From the NCBI RefSeq assembly GCF_001905385.1, contig NZ_LIPF01000008.1:62001-126000 (forward strand): a stretch of 64,000 bases of DNA. Reading direction: 5' to 3'. Position 1 is the stretch's first letter. Every line of letters begins with the position of its first letter. This DNA is from Streptomyces sp. CB02414 (GTDB lineage Bacteria > Actinomycetota > Actinomycetes > Streptomycetales > Streptomycetaceae). The notes beneath the pieces were generated by a model. The model searched no databases. It worked only from the letters and a program-made list of their open reading frames with translations, and had not been told where the DNA came from. Positions 1 through 6,801 of this stretch are shown here, in pieces. Made by a program: the position numbers and the translations under genes.

Positions 1-66
1 TGGACCGGCGCGGACGGCGCCGACGCGCGGTACCGTCTGCTGCCCAATCCGCTGCGGGGGGCGTGA
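1..66 (+). CDS. C-terminal end of an unidentified protein (partial)
   Basis: An open frame enters from the left edge and ends at TGA 64-66, giving 21 residues that finish NPLRGA. Codon use is GC-rich at third positions, as expected for a Streptomyces gene. It runs convergently into the DUF397 gene, whose stop lies four bases away. No family can be named from so short a tail. Confidence 0.5.
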   Translation, partial: WTGADGADARYRLLPNPLRGA

Positions 67-69
67 GCG

Positions 70-315
70 TCAGTGGCCGGTCGTGTACGTGAGGAAGTGG
101 ACCCAGGCCTCCGGGGAGACGGCGAGCTGGTCGCCGTGGCGCACCTTGGAGTCCCGGACGTGGACGGTGCCGGGGCAGGCGGCGACCTCTACGCAGTCGC
201 CGTCGCCGCCGCTGCTGTAGCTGGACTTGTGCCACGTCATCGCCACTTCGACGCAGCTGTCGCCTTCGGAGCCGCTGTAACTGCTCTTGAACCAGGCCAG
301 TCCGGACGTGTTCAT
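70..315 (-). CDS. DUF397 domain protein with a duplicated motif
   Basis: Small cytoplasmic protein of 81 residues. DUF397 proteins in Streptomyces are usually encoded next to XRE/DUF5753 regulators and act with them in development or antibiotic control (the whiJ/abaA type of cluster); their biochemical role is not settled. The family motif (W-x-KSSYS...CVEVA) appears twice here, at about residues 8-25 (KSSYSGSEGDSCVEVA) and 28-46 (KSSYSSGGDGDCVEVA). It is followed by one normal C-terminal half (VRDSK ... AWVHFL). A usual DUF397 protein has one such motif in 60-80 residues. The ATG overlaps the stop of the upstream XRE gene by four bases (ATGA), so the pair is co-transcribed and probably translationally coupled. 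Confidence 0.9.
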   Translation of the reverse strand: MNTSGLAWFKSSYSGSEGDSCVEVAMTWHKSSYSSGGDGDCVEVAACPGTVHVRDSKVRHGDQLAVSPEAWVHFLTYTTGH

Positions 316-1172
316 AGCGCTCCTCGCATTCGCTTCAACAGGCCCACGGAGTCCTCGGGGGTCAGGGCCTGTGAACGCATCTTGGCATAGCGCTGGTGGA
401 GCACGCTGATCTCCTTACGATCGGTGATCAGCCGCCCGTTCTTCTGTCCCTCCGAGTAACCGAACCACTGGTTGTCCGGCGTCTCCGCCAACTGCATCGG
501 GCCGTCCAGCCCCGCGTGCACCGGCTGGCGCAGGGGCATCAGTTGGAACTCCACGTTCCAGTGCCGCTCGACCACGCCCAGCAGGTGGTCGTACAGCTCG
601 CGCGTCACCTCCTCGCCGCCCGTGCCGCGCTCCAGGACCGCCTGCTCCACGATGAAGCTGAACGCCGTCGGCGGGTTCCGGCTCGTCGCCAGGAGCTCGT
701 GCCGGGCCATCCGGGCCGTGATCCGGTCGTTCATCTCCTTCTCGGCGGGCAGCGGCGGCACGCTGAACGACACCGCCCGCGCATACCCCTCCGTCTGCAA
801 CAGCCCCGGCACCACCCGGCATTCATAGGTATACAAACTCACCGCCTCCGCCTCGAACCGCGCCCACTGCCGGAACCAGCTCGCCAGCCCCGGCTGCCGC
901 GACAGGTGCCGTGCCGCACCCCGCAGCGCCCCGAACGCGTCGAGAACCTCCTCCGCGCGCTCCACGAAGTCCACCGGCGGAAACCGCCGCCCCTGCTCGA
1001 TCGAGGCCACCGTCGGCACCGAGTACCGCACTTGCGGTGCGAACTCCTCCTGCGTCAGCCCTGCCCGTTTGCGGAACGCCTTGAGGACCTCCCCGAAGGT
1101 CCTGAGACTGTCCGACCGCTCCGGCTCCCCGCCCCCACAAGGCGCTTCCGCGCCACCCGCACCGTCCGACAT
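312..1172 (-). CDS. XRE-family regulator with DUF5753 domain
   Basis: DNA-binding protein of 286 residues from the chosen start (MSDGAGG). An N-terminal helix-turn-helix (about residues 25-80, including GLTQEEFAPQVRYSVPTVASIEQGRR) is followed by a DUF5753 domain (about 95-280, with YECRVVPGLLQTEGYARA and a WFGYSEG stretch). This is the standard Streptomyces XRE/DUF5753 architecture. A start 14 codons upstream (base 1214) is possible, but those residues do not look like family sequence. The stop overlaps the DUF397 start. Together with the divergent ATPase gene this resembles the whiJ-type trios (XRE regulator, DUF397, anti-sigma-like ATPase). The regulated target cannot be told from the sequence. 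Confidence 0.92.
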   Translation of the reverse strand: MSDGAGGAEAPCGGGEPERSDSLRTFGEVLKAFRKRAGLTQEEFAPQVRYSVPTVASIEQGRRFPPVDFVERAEEVLDAFGALRGAARHLSRQPGLASWFRQWARFEAEAVSLYTYECRVVPGLLQTEGYARAVSFSVPPLPAEKEMNDRITARMARHELLATSRNPPTAFSFIVEQAVLERGTGGEEVTRELYDHLLGVVERHWNVEFQLMPLRQPVHAGLDGPMQLAETPDNQWFGYSEGQKNGRLITDRKEISVLHQRYAKMRSQALTPEDSVGLLKRMRGAL

Positions 1173-1334
1173 CCAGGGCACCTCCCACACGTACACCCAC
1201 TCGGGCAAACCCACCGAACGGGCCCATGGTCACGGATGGTTACCCCTACCGTCCACCGTCCGTACCCGTACGCTGACCCTGCGTACCGGTCGCCGCGCTG
1301 GTGCGAGGTCATCGCCGCAGGTGGGATGGGCGGC

Positions 1335-1778
1335 ATGAGAGCAGCCTCCACCCCCCGACTTCCGGTCACCGCGCGTGTGTTCGTGCAGCGGTTCAGCTCC
1401 ACCCCGCGCGGTGCACGACTGGCCCGGCATCTCGCCCTGCACCGCCTGGACGCGTGGGGTGTCCCGTACGGCTCGCCGGTCTCCGACACGGCCGCGCTGC
1501 TCGTCGCGGAGCTGACGGCGAACGCCGTGACGCACGGCCGGGTGCCGGGGCGGGACATCGAGGTGCGGCTGCGATTGGACGCGTACCTGCTGCGGATCGA
1601 CGTGTCCGACAGCAGGGGAGAGCGCCGGCCGGGCAAGTCGGAGAGCACGGTGGCGCCGGAGGCCGAGCGCGGCCGGGGTCTGCTGCTCGTGGACGCGCTC
1701 GCCGACCGGTGGGGCGTCTTCGACCGCGTACCCGTCGGCAAGACGGTCCGCGCGGAACTGGACCTGCCGCTCCGGTGA
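1335..1778 (+). CDS. ATP-binding protein, anti-sigma/RsbW-like (HATPase_c_2)
   Basis: Protein of 147 residues with a single GHKL-type ATPase fold. The N-box is LVAELTANAVTHG (about residues 55-67) and the G-box region is ERGRGLLLVDALADRWG (about 112-128). Such small ATPases in Streptomyces are related to anti-sigma kinases, but most have no known partner. The gene is divergent from the XRE/DUF397 pair, an arrangement repeated many times in Streptomyces genomes, so a shared regulatory function is a reasonable inference. The start ATG (MRAAS) was chosen because the longer upstream reading covers the XRE gene on the other strand. Confidence 0.85.
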   Translation: MRAASTPRLPVTARVFVQRFSSTPRGARLARHLALHRLDAWGVPYGSPVSDTAALLVAELTANAVTHGRVPGRDIEVRLRLDAYLLRIDVSDSRGERRPGKSESTVAPEAERGRGLLLVDALADRWGVFDRVPVGKTVRAELDLPLR

Positions 1779-1812
1779 GCGACGGGGCCGCGCCCCGCGT
1801 GGCCGGCGTGCA

Positions 1813-1818
1813 TATGCT
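1813..1818 (+). promoter_or_regulatory. -10 box of a probable leaderless promoter for the HipA-like gene
   Basis: TATGCT ends six bases before the ATG at 1825, with no purine-rich ribosome binding site between. A TANNNT hexamer 6-7 bases before the start codon is the usual sign of leaderless transcription in actinobacteria. This supports the start at 1825. Confidence 0.55.
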
Positions 1819-1824
1819 CGCCCC

Positions 1825-2739
1825 ATGCTCACCGAAGTCACCGCCACCCGCTACGTCGAGCCCCTGCGCACCGGCGGCTCCGTCCCCGGCGTCGTCGAGG
1901 CCGACGACCTCGGCACCTACGTGCTGAAGTTCACCGGCTCCGCGCAGGGGCGCAAGGCGCTGGTCGCCGAGGTGATCGTGGGGGAGCTGGCCCGGGAGCT
2001 GGGGCTGCGGGTGCCGGAGCTGGTGCTCGCGCACTTCGACCCGGCGATCGGCGCCGGCGAACCGCACCAGGAGGTGCGGGACCTGCTGGACGCCAGCGCG
2101 GGGCTCAACCTCGGCATGGACTACCTGTCGGGCGGCGCCGACCTCACGCCCGAGCTGGCCGAGGTGTTCCCGGTGGACTCGGCGGAGGCCGGGCGCGTGG
2201 TCTGGCTGGACGCGCTCACCGTCAACGTCGACCGCACGGTGCACAGCTCCAACCTCATGGTCTGGCCCACCTCCGGCACGGTGCCCCCGAGGCTGTGGCT
2301 CATCGACCACGGCGCGGCCCTGGTCTTCCACCACCGCTGGGGTGCCTCCCCGCCCGAGAAGGCGTACGACTTCCGCCACCACGCCCTCGGCCACTACGCG
2401 CCCGACGTCCGGGCCGCCGACGCCGAGCTGGCGCCGAAGGTGACGGAGGAGTTGCTGCGCGAGGTGGTGGGGCGGGTGCCGGAGGCGTGGCTGACCTGCG
2501 AGACCGGTCTGGGCACGCCGGACGAGGTGCGTGCCGCCTACGTCGAGTACCTGCTCACCCGCGCCCGCGCCTCCCGGCAGTGGCTGCCGACCGGGTTCCC
2601 GACCCGCGAGGAACTCGCCGCCGAGAACGCCGCTCGCGCGGAGCGCACCCGGCGCGGCCGGCCCGACTGGCTCAAGCGCGTCCCCGACCTGCACGGCAAG
2701 CCGCCCGCCGAGCAGGACTGGTCCGCACACCTGGGCTGA
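1825..2739 (+). CDS. HipA-like kinase family protein
   Basis: Protein of 304 residues related to the HipA-like kinase domain found alone in actinobacteria. It begins with a small beta-rich lobe (TRYVEPLRTGGSVPGVVEADD, then YVLKF with a likely ATP-binding lysine at about residue 34). A catalytic-loop-like segment NVDRTVHSSNLMVW lies near 134-147 and a DHGAAL segment near 162 is probably metal-binding. Classical HipA toxins are about 440 residues and are encoded with the antitoxin HipB; no HipB-like gene is adjacent here. The substrate is unknown. The gene is convergent with aceB and separated from it by a strong terminator hairpin. Confidence 0.82.
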   Translation: MLTEVTATRYVEPLRTGGSVPGVVEADDLGTYVLKFTGSAQGRKALVAEVIVGELARELGLRVPELVLAHFDPAIGAGEPHQEVRDLLDASAGLNLGMDYLSGGADLTPELAEVFPVDSAEAGRVVWLDALTVNVDRTVHSSNLMVWPTSGTVPPRLWLIDHGAALVFHHRWGASPPEKAYDFRHHALGHYAPDVRAADAELAPKVTEELLREVVGRVPEAWLTCETGLGTPDEVRAAYVEYLLTRARASRQWLPTGFPTREELAAENAARAERTRRGRPDWLKRVPDLHGKPPAEQDWSAHLG

Positions 2740-2748
2740 ACGCACGAC

Positions 2749-2782
2749 CGCGCCCCCGGTGCTGTGCGGTACCGGGGGCGCG
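2749..2782. terminator. Bidirectional terminator hairpin
   Basis: CGCGCCCCCGGT (2749-2760) is perfectly complementary to ACCGGGGGCGCG (2771-2782) across a 10-base loop. It sits between two converging genes (HipA-like kinase and aceB), the usual place for a shared terminator in Streptomyces, which rarely uses a U tract. Confidence 0.85.
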
Positions 2783-2801
2783 GGCATGCGGTAATCGGGC
2801 G

Positions 2802-4424
2802 TCAGCCCTTCAGCTGCTCGTATGCCGGCAGCGTCAGGAAGTCGGCGTAGTCCTCGTCGAGCGAGACGGTCAGCAGCAGGTCGTGGGCCTGCTGCCAGTT
2901 GCCGGCCGTGAAGGCCTCGTCGCCGATCTCGGCGCGGATACCCGCCAGTTCCTCGGCGGCGACCTTGCGGGCCAGCTCGGCGGTGACCTGCTCGCCGTTG
3001 TCGAGGACGACCTCCGCGTTGATCCACTGCCAGATCTGCGAGCGGGAGATCTCGGCGGTGGCCGCGTCCTCCATCAGGTTGAAGATGGCGACCGCGCCCA
3101 GGCCGCGCAACCAGGCCTCGATGTAGCGGATGCCGACCTGCACGGCGTTGACCAGGCCCGCGTACGTCGGCTTGGCGTCGAGCGAGTCGATGGCGATCAG
3201 GTCGGCCGCCTTGACGTCGACGTCCTCACGCAGGCGGTCCTTCTGGTTCGGCTTGTCGCCGAGGACCTTGTCGAAGGACTCCATGGCGATCGGGACCAGG
3301 TCGGGGTGGGCCACCCAGGAGCCGTCGAAGCCGTCGCCGGCCTCGCGGTCCTTGTCGGCGCGGACCTTCTCGAAGGCCACCTTGTTGACCTCGGCGTCCC
3401 GGCGCGACGGGATGAACGCCGCCATGCCGCCGATCGCGTGCGCGCCGCGCTTGTGGCAGGTGCGGACGAGGAGTTCGGTGTACGCGCGCATGAACGGGGC
3501 GGTCATCGTCACCGCGTTGCGGTCCGGGAGGACGAACTTCTCGCCGCCGTCACGGAAGTTCTTGACGATGGAGAAGAGGTAGTCCCAGCGGCCGGCGTTC
3601 AGGCCGGCGGCGTGGTCGCGCAGCTCGTAGAGGATCTCCTCCATCTCGTACGCGGCCGTGATCGTCTCGATCAGGACGGTGGCGCGGACGGTGCCCTGCG
3701 GGATGCCGACGTAGTCCTGCGCGAAGACGAAGACCTCGTTCCAGAGGCGGGCCTCCAAGTGCGACTCGGTCTTGGGCAGGTAGAAGTACGGGCCCTTGCC
3801 GAGGTCCAGCAGGCGCTGCGCGTTGTGGAAGAAGTAGAGGCCGAAGTCGACCAGGGCGCCGGGGACCGGGCGGCCGTCGACCTGGAGGTGGCGCTCGTCG
3901 AGGTGCCAGCCGCGGGGGCGCATGACGACCGTCGCCAGCTCCTCGGCCGGGCGCAGGGCGTACGACTTGCCGGTGCGCTCGTCCGTGAAGTCGATGGTGC
4001 GGGTGTAGGCGGAGGCCAGGTTGAGCTGGCCGAGGACGACGTTCTCCCAGGTCGGGGCGGAGGCGTCCTCGAAGTCCGCGAGCCAGACCTTCGCGCCCGA
4101 GTTGAGGGCGTTGATGGTCATCTTGCGGTCCGTGGGGCCGGTGATCTCGACGCGGCGGTCCTGGAGCGCGTCCGGAGCGGGGGCCACCTTCCAGGAGTCG
4201 TCCGCGCGGATCGCGGCGGTCTCCGGGAGGAAGTCGAGCGTGGAGGTGCGGGCGATCTCGGCGCGGCGCTCCGCTCGGCGGGCGAGGAGCTCGTCACGCC
4301 GGGGCGTGAACCGCCGGTGCAGCTCGGCCACGAAGGCGAGCGCCGCATCGGTGAGGACCTCCTCCTGCCGGGGCAGGGGCTCGGCGTCGACGATGGCCAG
4401 CGTGGACGGCGCTGGTGCGGACAT
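2802..4424 (-). CDS. aceB: Malate synthase A
   Basis: Enzyme of 540 residues that condenses glyoxylate with acetyl-CoA to form malate. The length matches bacterial malate synthase A (about 530-540). The family signature is visible as DHAAGLNAGRWDYLF near residue 265, with the preceding RPRGWHLDERH region and the C-terminal NWQQAHDLL helix. In this setting it uses glyoxylate from allantoin breakdown (allantoinase and allantoicase lie 2-5 kb away). The start MSAPAPSTL has a purine-rich site (GGAAGTGA) just upstream. A 17-bp inverted repeat at 4544-4560 closely resembles one before allB, suggesting common repression by the IclR-type regulator encoded nearby. Confidence 0.96.
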   Translation of the reverse strand: MSAPAPSTLAIVDAEPLPRQEEVLTDAALAFVAELHRRFTPRRDELLARRAERRAEIARTSTLDFLPETAAIRADDSWKVAPAPDALQDRRVEITGPTDRKMTINALNSGAKVWLADFEDASAPTWENVVLGQLNLASAYTRTIDFTDERTGKSYALRPAEELATVVMRPRGWHLDERHLQVDGRPVPGALVDFGLYFFHNAQRLLDLGKGPYFYLPKTESHLEARLWNEVFVFAQDYVGIPQGTVRATVLIETITAAYEMEEILYELRDHAAGLNAGRWDYLFSIVKNFRDGGEKFVLPDRNAVTMTAPFMRAYTELLVRTCHKRGAHAIGGMAAFIPSRRDAEVNKVAFEKVRADKDREAGDGFDGSWVAHPDLVPIAMESFDKVLGDKPNQKDRLREDVDVKAADLIAIDSLDAKPTYAGLVNAVQVGIRYIEAWLRGLGAVAIFNLMEDAATAEISRSQIWQWINAEVVLDNGEQVTAELARKVAAEELAGIRAEIGDEAFTAGNWQQAHDLLLTVSLDEDYADFLTLPAYEQLKG

Positions 4425-4543
4425 GAGCTGTCACTTCCTTCAGCGGTGGCACCGGGTGCCAGATGGCGCGTATAGGGCATAACGCACTCGCTGTGCGGTC
4501 GAGTGCTTCTGGTCAGTGGATAGTAGTTTCCTCATCGTGGAAC

Positions 4544-4560
4544 TTCAATGGTTTGTTGAT
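4544..4560. promoter_or_regulatory. Putative AllR (IclR-type) operator upstream of aceB
   Basis: TTCAAT-GGTTT-GTTGAT: an inverted repeat with a five-base spacer, about 120 bases upstream of the aceB start. It has the same half-sites and spacing as TTCAAC-N5-GTTGAA before allB (6756-6772). Regulation of aceB and allantoin genes by one IclR protein is known in Streptomyces coelicolor; that this is the site is my inference. Confidence 0.55.
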
Positions 4561-4608
4561 GTCGAGATTCTCTGAGTCGAGGGACAGTGGCGCCCAGTGC
4601 CACACCCC

Positions 4609-5208
4609 TCACTCAAGGTGGCGCAGGTCGGCCTCGGTGTCGATGTCGTACGGCCGCGCCACGTCCCCGCACTCGACGAGCGTGATCTCCGCCTCGTGTT
4701 CCCTCAGATAGGCGCGTGCCCCACGGTCCCCGGTGGCAGTCGCCATGACGCCCGTCCAGTGGCCGGCGCCGAGGAGAACGGGGTGGCCGCGCGCGCCCGC
4801 GTACGCCGCCGACGCGAGGGAGGTTTCGTCCCGGAAGCCGCCGCGCACCCGGGCCATCGCCTCGGCCCCGATGCCGGGCTGGTCCACCAGGGAGACCAGT
4901 GCGGCCCGTACCCCGGTCCCGGTCAGAGAAGTCAGTCCGGCGCGCAGCGACGACCCCATGCCCCGCTCCCAGTCCGGGTTCTCCACGACCACGCAGCCGT
5001 CGAGCGCCGCCCGCTCGCGTACGGCGTCGGCGCGCGCCCCCAGGACCACGTGTACGCGGGCGCATCCGGCGGCGCGCAACGCGGCGATCGCGTGTTCGAC
5101 GAGTGGATGTCCGCGGTGTTCGAGCAGGGCCTTGGGCCGTCCGCCGAGCCGCCGCCCGCCTCCGGCGGCGAGCAGCAGCCCCGCAACCTGCTCTTCGGTC
5201 TCCGTCAT
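4609..5208 (-). CDS. Nucleotidyltransferase, MocA-like molybdenum cofactor cytidylyltransferase family
   Basis: Protein of 199 residues with the MobA/MocA nucleotidyltransferase fold. The N-terminal NTP-binding loop is LLLAAGGGRRLGGRPKALLE (about residues 11-30), a metal-binding aspartate lies in SLVDQPG (near 112) and GHPVLL (near 140) matches the family. MocA-type enzymes add CMP to molybdopterin for xanthine dehydrogenase-type enzymes. The location inside a purine catabolism locus fits maturation of xanthine dehydrogenase, and a PaoABC-type enzyme later in the window would also need the CMP form. MobA (GMP transfer) or another nucleotidyltransferase cannot be excluded. It stops about 180 bases upstream of aceB, on the same strand. 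Confidence 0.8.
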   Translation of the reverse strand: MTETEEQVAGLLLAAGGGRRLGGRPKALLEHRGHPLVEHAIAALRAAGCARVHVVLGARADAVRERAALDGCVVVENPDWERGMGSSLRAGLTSLTGTGVRAALVSLVDQPGIGAEAMARVRGGFRDETSLASAAYAGARGHPVLLGAGHWTGVMATATGDRGARAYLREHEAEITLVECGDVARPYDIDTEADLRHLE

Positions 5209-5417
5209 GCGTCCTGCATACCTGACGGCTCGCCAAACCCCGGCGTACGGGCAGGGATTCGGGATGGATTCGGGAGGCTGAATTTCGGTCCGCGCGGTGG
5301 CGCGTTCGGCAGGGGGTGGCGTTTACTGGCCCGCGTCCCCGGCGCCCGGCCAGTGCGAGGGGGCGCTCGGCACGTTCACCGCGCAGGGGCGCACAACGGG
5401 GTGCGAGGGGGAGGGCT

Positions 5418-5732
5418 GTGTTGCGGAGCTTGGGGCAGGGGCAGGTGACCGTCGGCGACGAGGACGTGAGGGTGGTCGCGCTGCGCACCGCGGTGGCGCG
5501 GCTGCGCCGCCAGCTCGCCGTGCTGCCCGCCGACTTCCCGGACCGGGTGATCGCCGAGGACGAACTCGCCGACCTCGCCGCGATGTCGGCGCACGGTGTG
5601 CCGGAGGTGCCGCGGCTGCACCGCTCCCTGCTGCTGATAGCCGGCGCGATCGGCTCCGTCAGCGCCCTGTCGCGGGGGCTGACGGAGGTCCGTCACGCCG
5701 TGGAACTCTTCGGCGACCCGCCGCGTCGCTGA
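5418..5732 (+). CDS. DUF5955-like hypothetical protein
   Basis: Helical protein of 104 residues starting at GTG 5418, behind a strong ribosome binding site (GGGGGAGG, 5407-5414). The sequence (VALRTAVARLRRQLA ... LADLAAMSAHGVPEVPRLHRSLLLIAGAIGSVSAL) predicts two or three amphipathic helices. I recall this pattern from small Streptomyces proteins labelled DUF5955, of unknown function. It sits beside the IclR regulator of the allantoin locus and converges with it; its last codons form one arm of the shared terminator. Nothing in the sequence suggests an enzyme. Confidence 0.7.
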   Translation: MLRSLGQGQVTVGDEDVRVVALRTAVARLRRQLAVLPADFPDRVIAEDELADLAAMSAHGVPEVPRLHRSLLLIAGAIGSVSALSRGLTEVRHAVELFGDPPRR

Positions 5733-5744
5733 GCGGCGGGTCGC
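5713..5744. terminator. Bidirectional terminator hairpin
   Basis: GCGACCCGCCGC (5713-5724) pairs perfectly with GCGGCGGGTCGC (5733-5744) around an eight-base loop. It lies exactly between the converging DUF5955-like gene and the IclR gene, and its left arm lies within the last codons of the former. Confidence 0.85.
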
Positions 5745-5747
5745 GGT

Positions 5748-6551
5748 CTACGCGGCGGGGTTGCCGTTCGAGGTCAGCAGGGCCTCGGACAGTTCCGCCG
5801 CCACCTGCTGGAGCAGCGGCACCATCCGGTCGGTCGCGGTCTCGGTGACCCGGCCGGCCGGGCCGGAGATGGAGATCGCGGCGGCGGTGGGGGAGTCGGG
5901 CACGGAGACGGCCAGGCAGCGCACGCCGATCTCCTGCTCGTTGTCGTCGATCGCGTAGCCCTGGCGCCGCACCTCCTCCAGCGCGGCGATGAAGCCGTCC
6001 GGAGTGGTGATCGTCTTGTCGGTCGCGGCCGGCATGCCGGTGCGGCCGAGCAGGGCCCGCACCTCGTCTGCCGGGAAGTCGGCGAGCAGGGCCTTGCCGA
6101 CGCCGGTGGAGTGCGGCAGGACGCGCCGGCCGACCTCGGTGAACATGCGCATCGAGTGCTTGGACGGCACCTGTGCGACGTACACGATCTCGTCGCCGTC
6201 GAGCAGCGCCATGTTCGCCGTCTCGCCGGTCTCCTCGACCAGGCGGGCCAGGTGCGGGCGGGCCCAGGTGCCGAGCAGTCGGGAGGCCGACTCGCCGAGC
6301 CGGATCAGGCGCGGGCCGAGCGCGTACCGGCGATTCGGCTGCTGGCGTACGTAGCCGCAGGCCACGAGGGTGCGCATCAGGCGGTGGATGGTCGGCAGCG
6401 GCAGTCCGCTGCTCGCGGAGAGCTCGCTGAGGCCGACCTCGCCGCCCGCGTCCGCCATCCGTTCGAGCAGGTCGAAGGCGCGTTCCAGGGACTGGACGCC
6501 ACCTGTGGCGGACCTGGCGGAGTCGGTGGTGCTGGCGCTGGACGTCGGCAC
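5748..6551 (-). CDS. allR: IclR-family regulator of allantoin catabolism (AllR type)
   Basis: Protein of 267 residues with the two IclR domains: an N-terminal winged helix (about residues 18-80, VQSLERAFDLLERMADAGGEVGLSELSASSGL) and a C-terminal effector domain (about 90-260, including STGVGKALLADFP and the GCLAVS-like VRCLAVSVPDS region). It is divergent from allantoinase. In Streptomyces coelicolor the regulator in this position (AllR) represses allantoin and glyoxylate genes and responds to allantoin or glyoxylate-type effectors. Candidate operators occur before allB and aceB. The symbol rests on family plus context, not on a one-to-one comparison. Confidence 0.88.
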   Translation of the reverse strand: MPTSSASTTDSARSATGGVQSLERAFDLLERMADAGGEVGLSELSASSGLPLPTIHRLMRTLVACGYVRQQPNRRYALGPRLIRLGESASRLLGTWARPHLARLVEETGETANMALLDGDEIVYVAQVPSKHSMRMFTEVGRRVLPHSTGVGKALLADFPADEVRALLGRTGMPAATDKTITTPDGFIAALEEVRRQGYAIDDNEQEIGVRCLAVSVPDSPTAAAISISGPAGRVTETATDRMVPLLQQVAAELSEALLTSNGNPAA

Positions 6552-6641
6552 GGCACGTTCCTTTCGGGGCTGGCGGGAGGAAAGAAGCGTACCCGGCAGC
6601 CGGTTGACTACCGGCTTGTACGTAGCTACGTTCTGCTTGCT

Positions 6642-6655
6642 GGAATTCTAATTCC
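6642..6655. promoter_or_regulatory. Inverted repeat in the allR-allB intergenic region
   Basis: GGAATT-CT-AATTCC (6642-6655) lies about 90 bases upstream of the allR start. A separate perfect 12-base palindrome, ACGTAGCTACGT, lies at 6620-6631. Either could be a binding site in the divergent promoter region. Neither matches the TTCAAC-type repeat shared by aceB and allB, so the cognate protein is unknown. Confidence 0.4.
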
Positions 6656-6755
6656 GCTTTGTGGAAACGTCCAGGGTTGAGCCGTGGGCATGCCCGCACA
6701 AAGGGTGCCTCTTGACGGCACGGAGGCGGGAATGAAGACTCCTTCAGCAGGAGGC

Positions 6756-6772
6756 TTCAACAGAACGTTGAA
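6756..6772. promoter_or_regulatory. Putative AllR (IclR-type) operator upstream of allB
   Basis: TTCAAC-AGAAC-GTTGAA, a perfect six-base inverted repeat with a five-base spacer, ends 29 bases before the allB GTG. A near copy with identical spacing precedes aceB (4544-4560). The position close to the start fits repression. Confidence 0.6.
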
Positions 6773-6801
6773 AATCTCGGCGGCAGAAAGAGGGGTTTCG
6801 G

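Noticed and set aside
396..1778. A 460-residue plus-strand frame covering the XRE gene and the ATPase
   Set aside because: Only its last 147 codons match a family; the upstream part is the antisense of the XRE gene with poly-Arg/His composition.
2295..4475. A 726-residue plus-strand frame over malate synthase
   Set aside because: It is antisense to aceB, which has an unmistakable family signature on the minus strand.
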